Origin: Serpula lacrymans var. lacrymans S7.9
Taxonomy: Eukaryota > Basidiomycota > Agaricomycetes > Boletales > Serpulaceae
Direction of reading: 5' to 3'
NCBI RefSeq assembly: GCF_000218685.1
Contig: NW_006763298.1
Span: forward strand, 1,460,869 to 1,524,868
Length of the DNA stretch: 64,000 nt
Of the stretch, positions 1 to 10,225 are shown piece by piece. Position 1 is the stretch's first letter. Each line of letters opens with the position of its first letter. The notes under the pieces are model-generated. The model worked only from the letters and a program-made list of their open reading frames with translations. It searched no databases and was not told the DNA's origin. The position numbers were made by a program, and so were the translations under genes.

Positions 1-3000
1 ATGACAGAACAACCACTGAAGGATCCGGTCACTTGTCCTGTTGATATCACGGAGTGTAGTGGTATCAGTCAAGTGCCCAATGCCCATTGGGTGATGAAAC
101 AGTGTACCTGTCATTGTAGTTCCTATTAGCTGGGTAGAGTATTTTGCCAGTGAGACGTAACAGTGACTTGACATACCAATGCTGCAATATTAGCAACCGT
201 TGCATTTGTTATATGGGTCAAAGGAATCCAATCTGAAGTACTAGCATCGAGGTTCACTATTCCCATATAGTGTTCCAAGTTTTGTGTAAAGTATAGCAAA
301 TCCAAAATGTGGAGGAAAGCTGGGTGGTTGAAGTAGTCCGAGTCACACCCAGCCTGGGCTAGAGCAAGACTGGACCCAGCAGAATTCCTCTGCAAATGAA
401 AGAAGGTTAATCTAATGAGTGTCACTAAAAGAGCAAGGTGGTATTACCTCAACAGATACTAGATCCATATAACTAGCATGGAAAAAACTGAATACAGTGC
501 TTGGATTCCACTTGAGGAGTGCTCGCGCTTTGATGCTGGTGTATTTTTTTGATGCACTGGCGGCCAGGAACACTGAATCGTAGAGTTGAAAAGAAGATGT
601 ATGGATAAATCCATAGATTGCACTGATCACTTTGTGGTGGTATATCGTTATTGCGCAAAGACAAGGTTCTCGAACCTGATCTGAGTCAAGTGTCATCACA
701 TCTGTATTAAAATATTCAGAGTCAGCTGACCATAAATTTACATCATAGATTTAAGCTCAAATTGTCACTCGCCGCGTTCTACATGACATTTTTCTCCAGT
801 ACAATGAATGCCGATACCCATATTTACAGCCCTTAAAGCAAGCTGCAATGCGAGACAATTCCTCGGGAACATTGTATCCAAAGTGAGGCTGGAATATGTA
901 TACCGTATAGCTGTAAGTTGAACTATGCGCCACATAGGAGCAATATCTTGGAGACTGTCTAAGAATACCATATTCATATCTTTGATTTTCAACGTGAGGG
1001 GTGCAAATTAGTCATAGCAAGAATTTTGATGTACCTTCCAAGTTGTTGGATACCCCGCTAGTCCAACTGCCCACAATATAATTCACAAATGCGGTGCGAG
1101 AAGCTACAGATTGAGTAGAAGAGGGTTAGCATTGATAAGAATTGTGTTGGTAAGAAATTGTACTTGATGTGTCAGTCTGAAATGTGTCAGCTCTATTGGA
1201 AGGGCCTCCTTCAATGAGACCGCTGCTGGTGCTGCTGGAAGCAGCGGATGAGTCGGAAGGGCCAGGAACAGGCATAGTATTCACAAAACCCATAGTGTCT
1301 ACTACCTCACCTCCACTTACTACAGAATCTGCAGGAACACTAACTGATGCTGTGGCATGAGGAATGAAAAATTGCCAATTTTCCCTTGCTTGTTGATGTC
1401 TTGGGGGGCCTGTGACGAGTAGGGCCACTAGAGGGCTCCCTAGTGTGCATGAATGAGCTTGAGGAGTCTTCACCAAGCCATACGTGGTACACGTCACAAT
1501 ATTGCAAAAGAAACAAATTATGTACCTTGTGCTGCCTGACCTCCGCCAGTAGCAAGAGGGGAATACTCGCCGGTGTCGATGATGAGAACTGTAGTTAGAA
1601 AACCACACACAAAACAAACTAACACACAATCCTCCCAGATTCCACGGAACTTGTTTATGGGCTTTGCCTCCTAGAACAGTGGAGTGGTCTGGTTATTCGT
1701 GGGGTGGTACGTATAAAGATCCTTCAAAGTAAAACCCAGAGGTGTATGAGTGTGGGTTTTGAGGAGGAGGGATAGTTGAATTTATAGAAGGATAGGGGCT
1801 TTGTGACGAGTATAGACGAGCACTACCTTGCTAATCGTAGCACAAGGTAGGTTTGAGAACGACAATATGACGAGGTTCCCAGTGATAGCAGGCTCCTGAC
1901 GCACAAACTGTAGTGCTCAGAAGGACTCTAATCGAAGGGGATGATAATCACTTTCAAAAAGTGACGAGTGACGATGACAGCAGTTAACAGTGGTAGAAGT
2001 GGGAAGTGTTGTGACCACACTGGATCACAAGTAGCAGAGTAGTGAACTTGAGAGTAGAGAAGAAGTCTGGATTGGATTTCTTGTTGTTTTTACAAGGTAA
2101 AATACAGGGGTTTATATAGTAAAAGAGAAGTAGGCTATGCACAGTATAGCTCTGCAAAAGAATGAGAAAGAATATGAAGGAAGGAATGTACGCTGATGAA
2201 TCCTGCGTAGGTAGTACAGGATAAGATTGTCAAAAAAAGAAAAGAAAGGGATAGAACAATAAATGCTGTGAGTAATATCACAGGTTTGTACAGCCATAAA
2301 GTAAAGTCCAATAGCAAAAGGAGAGCAGGAAAATCATGATGTCATGGGAAGATGCAGTAAAAAAGGGGCAAGGCAAAACACTATCAGTATCAACACAGTT
2401 CCTTTATTGTCAGTCAGGCATTCTAAAAAAATATGTGTCCATAAAAAATGATTCAAAAATCAAAAATAATCGCACTGTAAATGAATGTTCTGCTGAAAAA
2501 AAAGAAACTGGAGCCACCGGTCCACCACCTAGTCCAAATCCGACAGTTCCATGGCCTTACCAATGGACTGGTTGTGTTGGACCACCTGATCAAACGAGGG
2601 AGGGAGAGGAGTAGTTCCAATTTGGAACAAGTGAGTCCCAGGCAGCGTGTGGTAGCTGTAGCTGTAGCAAAGACAATGGACAAAAGATAAGTGTACCCAA
2701 GTGGATGGGACAGCGATGAACATGGGCAACGCAAGGGGATGAACCTTCTCCAGCTCAAAAACTACCCACCCACACTCCAACCAGGCAAGACAAGCGACCA
2801 ATGTTTTGATAGTATATGATGGTAGATTGACGTCATAAAGATGGACCTGTTGCCCTATTTGAACCGGCCGCCGGGGCTTTGCTGATATCATCAGTGGCAC
2901 GTGGTAGTCAACGGATCAGCGACGGAAGCGGATAGGAAGTGGTGACATCAGAAATGGTGGGGGAGCAAAGAAGATGAGGAGGAGGAGGCTGGAGGTGACG

Positions 3001-4304
3001 AGGAGGTGAACTAAAATGGGGATCCAGAAACAACCATCGGGTGAGAATAAAAACAAGAGTAAGGGACCCATGGTGGGGCTAGGCAAAGGAAGGGAAGTGA
3101 AGGAAACGACAAAAACGAGGACGCAATGCAATGTGTAGCCAGTGGCAACACAAAAATTTGCCGAAATGCCAAAACACGGAAAGTACTGAATGGAAAGCAA
3201 AGGTGAGCATGACTGGATTGCCTAATAGAGGTGGTACTGATTAGCCACAAGTTCAAAAAAGGCAATATTAATTACTATTCCACGTGGCACTGTGCCTGTG
3301 TGGCGCAAAGGCGAGTCTTTTTGAATATTCGCTTCGTTATTGACACCTGTCCATGCTACCAATCAACTTTGGTGCATGACACCGGTAACACCAGGAACAT
3401 TGTCCACTTCTAGTAGGCGTCAAAACATTGGCTCCAAATCCAGATCCGTGTTTGGATACACAATACTGGGGGCTTGGTTGCTGGCCTGTTGGAATTCGTT
3501 GCTCGCTGGTTGAAAAAATCACGTGCCTGTTGAAATGAACAAGCTGATGGTCCCATTTCATGGGTCCCTTGAAAGGTACTACTAGTAACTATCAAACAAT
3601 ATCCATAAACCCCATCCACCAGAATACCAGCTGAAGATACGCACTATGAGTTGCTGCTGTGAGAGTGCTACTAGAATATTGGTATTGACCATGCATAGAC
3701 TCCGCAGCTGATTGAATGAGCTGCTCATAGTCTGGATGGAGAGACGCAGTGTGGTGAGAATGGCATGGATGGGGATCAGTCTGGCTGCACTTGCCTTAGA
3801 CTGGTATCAAACCCAACCCAAAAATGTTCGCAGCATGAATCACAACTTGCTCTTCATTGTCATCATATCTGCGACGAAGGCCATCAACAATATCCTGAAG
3901 AAAATTGCGGGTCCAGTTGGAATCAAGACTCAGATCTAGCAAATATCAATGTCACCAATAAGCGCTCAGGTGTTACGAAATAGAAAAATTACTGTTGTGT
4001 TGAGACATTGGTAAGTCAACTCAATGGACCATCAAGGATCTACTTTCCAATGATTGATTGTTTTAATAGTTTTGAGGACTATTTAGGATTCGTTCCGATA
4101 TCTATGATAACAAGAACTCAAGGATGGGTCAATAGCCTGAACAAGACCTTTGTTAATTCTGAGCCAATGATTAGACCGGTAACACTGAGCTCACATGAAC
4201 ACCAGATAATTTTGACGTGAGAGATCGGCCTCGGGGGGTGGAGGCAGTCCCATTTGGAACTGGAGGTTGTCCGCATGGAGGTTACTACAACATTGATTCT
4301 GCAT
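1..4304 (-). pseudogene. Decayed multi-exon gene of unknown family, split by an LTR insertion and cut by the left edge
   Basis: I do not recognise this protein. A possible start is the ATG at 4302-4304 (MQNQCCSNLHADNLQFQM). The minus strand then shows protein-like stretches: around 3940-3790 (FLQDIVDGLRRRYDDNEEQV), 3780-3390 rich in Gln/Ser/Pro, and after the inserted element a frame that continues at 1569 (EYSPLATGGGQAAQ). Splice-like sites follow, then a Ser/Pro linker near 1150-1300. Past that come hydrophobic blocks near 990-800 (KIKDMNMVFLDSLQDIAPMW), 700-430 (LDSDQVREPCLCAITIYHHK) and 425-130. Several stops and frame breaks (near 3425 and 1380) mark it as decayed. The last hydrophobic blocks look like one folded domain. 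It may be an accessory ORF of a DNA transposon or a captured host gene; the sequence does not decide. It faces away from the Plavaka gene. Confidence 0.45.
1574..3381 (-). mobile_element. Solo LTR-like element, left copy (1,808 bp)
   Basis: Read on the minus strand, the element starts TGTCATGCACC and ends ATCATCGACA, giving TG...CA ends. It is flanked on both sides by CCGG (1570-1573 and 3382-3385), which fits a 4-bp target duplication; CCGGT would also fit as 5 bp. A TATATAAA box lies near 2105-2112 and pyrimidine-rich sequence precedes it, like U3/R of a retrotransposon LTR. There is no convincing coding capacity: open frames inside are low-complexity and repeat in all frames. The second copy at 8417-10225 is inverted and nearly identical. 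With no internal retrotransposon genes beside it, a solo LTR left by LTR-LTR recombination is the simplest reading. Another non-autonomous element with TG/CA ends is possible. Confidence 0.6.
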
Positions 4305-4464
4305 AATTTTGGAGACTCGGGCTGCTAGTGAGTGTGTTGAACTGACTAGAAGCTTTATATAACCTGTTAATAGATTGTAGACCTGAAGTGTGAGCCTGAG
4401 GAACTTGAATGAAAACTTGAACAGCGTGAGTGACTCACTTGCCGACTCGGAGTTGTCTGGCTGT

Positions 4465-4515
4465 ACTGTGCCAACTTGAACCAGTACTTGCAGTACTGGT
4501 TCAAGTTGGCACAGT
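4465..4515. repeat. Perfect 24-bp palindrome with 3-nt loop
   Basis: Positions 4465-4488 are the exact reverse complement of 4492-4515, with TGC between them. The arm contains CCAACTTGAA and the mirror TTCAAGTTGG, the same motif that recurs at 4380-4520 and 6340-7000. It could extrude as a cruciform or mark the joined ends of a small foldback element. Confidence 0.85.
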
Positions 4516-4749
4516 TTGAGTGACCACTGGCAGGCCCTGAGTGTTGAATGTATTATTTTTGGCATGCATCATGGTCCCTGGGGTCCAGAATCTTTCTCAA
4601 CCTGGCTTAAGGCTACGTGTGCACGTGTACCCACAAGTTGCCTTTTATAAGGAGTTTGATTTCGTACTAACAGCAAAAACAACACAGATCTTATTCCTCA
4701 AGAAGCAAGTCTAGCACACTACAAGCAATACAAAGCCAACAGTGTTGAC

Positions 4750-5811
4750 ATGCAACAATATTTGCAGCACCCCATGTCCCAACCTTATCCCATCGCTCAA
4801 GCCAAAAGTGAACAGCCTGCTGGTCAGCCCTCTCCGGGTTGAGCTCCTTACTCTCCAGCTATGAGTCAACGCAATAACTCCCATTTGAGTGCCAGTGCTC
4901 AAGCACCCAACAAGCTTTTCCCTGTGGCACCCCCAGTGAGTTTACAATCTGAGTCCTCAGTACAAGTATATGGATGCTACAACAGAGCTCACTGTACTTT
5001 GTGTTAAAGGCCTTTCTTTTGCATATCAGCACCAACAGTGCCAACTTGCAAGATTTATTAGATTTTGTGGTGGCTGTTCAAGATGAGTATGAGGCAGAAA
5101 AGATGTTTGTGGAAATGAGAGCACGGAGAAGCCAAATAGAGGCCAAACTATTCCAAGGACAGCTTCCCAGTGCTGTGAAATGTCTGGAGCAGGCTCATCG
5201 TGGTAGTAATTCTGTCACCAGAATGGTTGAGGACCTTGGAATTGAGGTAAACATACCTCAAAGTCATATCAGGTCTCAATTTCATGGAATGTGTAGTAAG
5301 CATGTGTATGACGATGACAGTGACAAGTCAAACTCTCCCGGCAAAGATTGATATTGCTGTAAGTAGTTGTGTTACAGCGTCGAGTTTTCTGTACTGACTT
5401 GCTTTACCAGTGTGGTTTGCGGGGGGCTTCATGCTAGCTTGACATGCACTTTAGCCTATATATTTGGTCGCAATCTGTATTTTTTTTTGTTCTATGACTC
5501 AATAACAAGTGTTTTGCTGAAAACACTTACCATGTTTTATCCTACTATTTTGTCCTGTTTCCTGGGTGGCTATTTTTTCAGCAATAGATTCATCTTGAAT
5601 TGGAGGAATCCAGAGGAAACTCAGCTGAATTCACAACTTCCAGGTTGGGCCTGACTACATTGGATTGTCCAAAACCGTTAAACAGATTATCTTCAGCTGA
5701 CCTGGCTTGGCTTGTGGCCTTTATCTATGAATGTGAAGAGAAAATGGGGGTGCGTTCTGCACGTGGAAGTGGAAGCGGCTGCATGATTCACTGGCAAGTC
5801 CTACGCAAATG
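4750..5811 (+). pseudogene. Q/P-rich ORF remnant of unknown function
   Basis: From the ATG at 4750 the plus strand reads a Gln/Pro/Ser-rich leader (MQQYLQHPMSQPYPIAQAK) with one stop near 4843. A splice-like GTGAG follows at about 4937. A helical, charged block lies at 5040-5350 (LLDFVVAVQDEYEAEKMFVE, then LPSAVKCLEQAHRGSNSVTR). After an intron-like T-rich stretch, another block is at 5600-5811 (LNRLSSADLAWLVAFIYECE). Stops and frame changes show decay. I recognise no family. Its position between transposon pieces suggests a transposon-borne gene rather than a host gene, but that is inference. Confidence 0.35.
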
Positions 5812-6113
5812 AGATGGCTGTGAGATGATTCTCCTACTGCGTGGTAGTACCCAGCCAATTAAAATGACTTCTTATTTATCATGGCAGGCGAGGGTTTAGG
5901 GCTGATTGTGAGTGTTTAGGATTGAGGCTGCCGTGAGACATGGTGAGTTCAAGCTCTTGATAATTTAATTTGTAATGCAAGATGCGACTAACATACTGCT
6001 CCTAACACTCAGGCTGACTCAAATATCTCAACTTTGCTTGCCTGGCTCTTTATTTCAAGCTAGTTATTATCAACTCAGGCAAATCCATGTCACTTTCAGT
6101 GGTCCAGGTGATC

Positions 6114-6200
6114 CGCTGGCACTTTTCCACATTACAGGATGCATTCTCCCACAGGTTGGGTCCATTGGGTTTCTACAGATATTAGACATCATCAATGTTC
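6114..6200 (+). mobile_element. Short Plavaka transposase remnant
   Basis: This stretch closely matches the Plavaka sequence at about 10943-11107: a shared run covers TTCCACATTACAG, ATGCATTCTCCCACAGG and TGGGTCCATTGGGTTT. It then jumps straight to the ATATTAGA...GTCAATG block, which lies about 90 bp further on in the larger copy. So it is a second, internally deleted copy of the same coding segment. Confidence 0.65.
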
Positions 6201-6339
6201 AAGTTGTCTGCGAGTAAGATCAGTTGATAGATCCACTATTACGGTGTAACCTGCACTGCCACAAAAAATGAGGTGTAATATTGCACTGCCTCAGTGTTCA
6301 GAAAAGGCAGTAAGAGAGAAAAAGTCATGGCGGTAGAAC

Positions 6340-7005
6340 TAGTGGCAGCACTCACCTTCAAAGTTGGGCGCCTTCAAGGTTGCTGTGATTTTGTGGCCGA
6401 TAATGAGGCTAATGTATTGCCAATCTGAGTGAACCTGTCATTCCAAGTCTGAGTCTTACTAGTAAAAAAAAAATGTTGTACTAGCACTAGTGGTAACCCT
6501 GACAGTTGGTTGTGATAAGTTGTAATGTATCTCCGAGTTGTATGTGTGGCATACTGCCAGTGATTTCACTGGCAAATTGAACTTGAACTGGCTTGTCGGA
6601 AACCTGAATACAACTGTGACTATCAGCATAGTAAGTTCAATTTAAAGTTGAAGTTCCTCCCGCCCACTAACTTGAAGTTCCTCCTGCCCACCACTGGCAA
6701 CTGTAGTGCATGCCTCTCTGGTCAGTAACATCTTCATTGCTAGCACAATCATGACTCAGACGCACCTAAGAGGCCCCCATGCGAGAGAGTCACATTGCCA
6801 TTTTGGATACCAGTGGCAGTGCTGATCATAACTCTACGGAGCCAACTTGAAGGTCAGTGGTCTTCGGGTGATTGTCACTTGGTACCCACTAAGCCCCAGT
6901 TTATCATTTAGGCTACTGGTACTCGGACATAGGGGACATTCAAGTTAACCGGCTGGGTCTGACTAGTCCTCACCTTCAAGTTTAAGTCATTCAAGTTCAA
7001 TTGGC
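6340..7005. repeat. Cluster of short CAACTTGAA/TTCAAGTTG motifs upstream of the Plavaka start
   Basis: Forms of TTCAAG(TT) and its complement recur in both orientations here (for example near 6356, 6372, 6650, 6670, 6843, 6940, 6972 and 6990), together with CACTGGCAGT-like words. A direct near-repeat of about 24 bp (CTTGAAGTTCCTCC-GCCCAC) lies at 6649-6693. Short motifs in both orientations next to a transposase are typical of subterminal regions of EnSpm/CACTA elements. A similar cluster sits at 4380-4520. I could not define the element ends. Confidence 0.4.
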
Positions 7006-8416
7006 GGTATGGAGGACTTCAACAATATTCCAGTAGCCGCAGGCTTCAGCCAGGTGTGTGTTTGTGGACGTTCTTTTTCTCAGACCATATACTAAGCATC
7101 AAAAATTGTGCTTGAGGGGGAAAAAACGGCTCTCAGGAGCCCTGACCAGGGCAAAGGAAGCCTTTAACAACAAGAAATGCCAGTTAGAATTCCAGTCAAG
7201 CCATGTCACACTGGAGTTCAAAGGAACTTCATTGGAACAAGTAGATGGCAGCAGGGGTCTGGGGGAGCCCAGTAATCTTGCCAGTGGTCCTGCCTTTGAA
7301 TCACTTCAATCCAGCTCCTCTGATACAAACCCAGTGGTAAGATTCATAGTATTCTCAACACTATTGGTTCCTACTGTACTGTAATCACTCTGCAGCCTAT
7401 AGAGCCAAGTGAAGACTGGGACAGGTCTTCAAACAACTTACCACTCGCGCAGCGCAGAACACACAAAGCAAATTGATGTCTGCTACTACACTTCCAATAT
7501 TTTCTCCCTGAGTCTCCTCTTCCTTTATGTACCGCTCTATTATCCCAATCATCCAACCCGACCATCTCAGTTCTCGAAGCCGATAATTCTCATCTTAAAC
7601 CATTCACTGTGAATGGTAGCTCTCACCCTCCAGCTAGTACATGCATGCAGTCCATTCGTGATCGTGTCAAGAGATTTTTTAACACACCACGGAACATGTT
7701 TGGACTATTTCGCCGATTTCACAGAGAGGAGCTACCATCACATGACCCTGAGGACTCAGAAGACTCGGATACCTCGGAAGACACGCCCACTCCATTTCGA
7801 GTTGAAGGACATAGTGATCATTCTTTCAGCCCGTACCCAAACAAAAGTTGCTTCCGTCTGGGAGACTGGTATTGGAATTATAGTGTTCAGAAGTCGCAGA
7901 AATCTTTCAGGCAGCTCATTGATATCATTGGAAACCCATCTTTTTGTCCTGAAGACATTCAAAGTGTGAAGTGGAGCAAAATCAACAAGGACTTGGGCCT
8001 CAATAATCTCAATGGTGAATGGCTGGATCAGGATGCAGGCTGGCAAAAAACACCTGTAACCATTTCAGTTCCATTTCATAGCAGATCAGCGGACCCTGGG
8101 ACTCATGACCATCATGTTACTGATTTGTTCCATCATTCACTTATTCAGATCCTTCGCAATAAGCTCACAAACCCTCATGATGACCAGCTTTTTCATTATG
8201 AGCCATACAAACTATTCTGCCATCCAAGTGATCAATTGCACGAAGCTCGAGTCCACAGCGAGGCTTATACTTCAGACACATTTCTGAAAACTCATTATGA
8301 ACTTCAAGAATCCCCACCACAGCCCGGGTGCAACCTTCAACGTGTGGTGGCTGGTTTTATGTTTTCGTCAGATTCCACCCAACTTACTTCCTTTGGTAAT
8401 GCAAAACTTTGGCCGC

Positions 8417-10225
8417 TATCATGCACCAAAGTTGATTGGTAGCATGGACAGGTGTCAATAACGAAGCGAATATTCAAAAAGACTCGCCTTTGCGCCACAC
8501 AGGCACAGTGCCACGTGGAATAGTAATTAATATTGCCTTTTTTGAACTTGTGGCTAATCAGTACCACCTCTATTAGGCAATCCAGTCATGCTCACCTTTG
8601 CTTTCCATTCAGTACTTTCCGTGTTTTGGCATTTCGGCAAATTTTTGTGTTGCCACTGGCTACACATTGCATTGCGTCCTCGTTTTTGTCGTTTCCTTCA
8701 CTTCCCTTCCTTTGCCTAGCCCCACCATGGGTCCCTTACTCTTGTTTTTATTCTCACCCGATGGTTGTTTCTGGATCCCCATTTTAGTTCACCTCCTCGT
8801 CACCTCCAGCCTCCTCCTCCTCATCTTCTTTGCTCCCCCACCATTTCTGATGTCACCACTTCCTATCCGCTTCCGTCGCTGATCCGTTGACTACCACGTG
8901 CCACTGATGATATCAGCAAAGCCCCGGCGGCCGGTTCAAATAGGGCAACAGGTCCATCTTTATGACGTCAATCTACCATCATATACTATCAAAACATTGG
9001 TCGCTTGTCTTGCCTGGTTGGAGTGTGGGTGGGTAGTTTTTGAGCTGGAGAAGGTTCATCCCCTTGCGTTGCCCATGTTCATCGCTGTCCCATCCACTTG
9101 GGTACACTTATCTTTTGTCCATTGTCTTTGCTACAGCTACAGCTACCACACGCTGCCTGGGACTCACTTGTTCCAAATTGGAACTACTCCTCTCCCTCCC
9201 TCGTTTGATCAGGTGGTCCAACACAACCAGTCCATTGGTAAGGCCATGGAACTGTCGGATTTGGACTAGGTGGTGGACCGGTGGCTCCAGTTTCTTTTTT
9301 TTCAGCAGAACATTCATTTACAGTGCGATTATTTTTGATTTTTGAATCATTTTTTATGGACACATATTTTTTTAGAATGCCTGACTGACAATAAAGGAAC
9401 TGTGTTGATACTGATAGTGTTTTGCCTTGCCCCTTTTTTACTGCATCTTCCCATGACATCATGATTTTCCTGCTCTCCTTTTGCTATTGGACTTTACTTT
9501 ATGGCTGTACAAACCTGTGATATTACTCACAGCATTTATTGTTCTATCCCTTTCTTTTCTTTTTTTGACAATCTTATCCTGTACTACCTACGCAGGATTC
9601 ATCAGCGTACATTCCTTCCTTCATATTCTTTCTCATTCTTTTGCAGAGCTATACTGTGCATAGCCTACTTCTCTTTTACTATATAAACCCCTGTATTTTA
9701 CCTTGTAAAAACAACAAGAAATCCAATCCAGACTTCTTCTCTACTCTCAAGTTCACTACTCTGCTACTTGTGATCCAGTGTGGTCACAACACTTCCCACT
9801 TCTACCACTGTTAACTGCTGTCATCGTCACTCGTCACTTTTTGAAAGTGATTATCATCCCCTTCGATTAGAGTCCTTCTGAGCACTACAGTTTGTGCGTC
9901 AGGAGCCTGCTATCACTGGGAACCTCATTATCTTGTCATTTTCAAACCTACCTTGTGCTACGATTAGCAAGGTAGTGCTCATCTATACTCGTCACTAAGC
10001 CCCTATCCTTCTATAAATTCAACTATCCCTCCTCCTCAAAACCCACACTCATACATCTCTGGGTTTTACTTTGAAGGATCTTTATACGTACCACCCCACA
10101 AACAACCAGACCACTCCACTATTCTAGGAGGCAAAGCCCATAAACAAGTTCTGTGGAATCTGGGAGGATTGTGTGTTAGTTTGTTTTTGTTTGTGGTTTT
10201 CTAACAGCAGTTCTCATCTTCAACA
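8417..10225 (+). mobile_element. Solo LTR-like element, right copy (1,809 bp), inside the Plavaka gene
   Basis: The element begins TATCATGCACC (the left copy has TG in place of TA) and ends CTTCAACA. It is flanked by CCGC (8413-8416) and CCAC (10226-10229), a 4-bp target duplication with one mismatch. Removing the element and one duplication restores the Plavaka reading frame exactly, from KLWPL into YVYFANESKY. A TATATAAA box is at 9680-9687, followed by a C/T-rich leader. It is the reverse complement of 1574-3381 apart from base 2 and about 18 changes in its last 330 bp. Confidence 0.65.

Noticed and set aside
2529..2900. Open frames inside the LTR copies (for example about 120 codons at 2529-2900 and the twin at 8898-9269)
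   Set aside because: Several overlapping frames are open on both strands, composition is low-complexity, and no domain or start context is convincing.
1574..10225. The inverted arms as terminal inverted repeats of one 8.6 kb DNA transposon
   Set aside because: Each arm has its own flanking duplication and sits inside a different interrupted gene, and no duplication flanks the pair as a whole.
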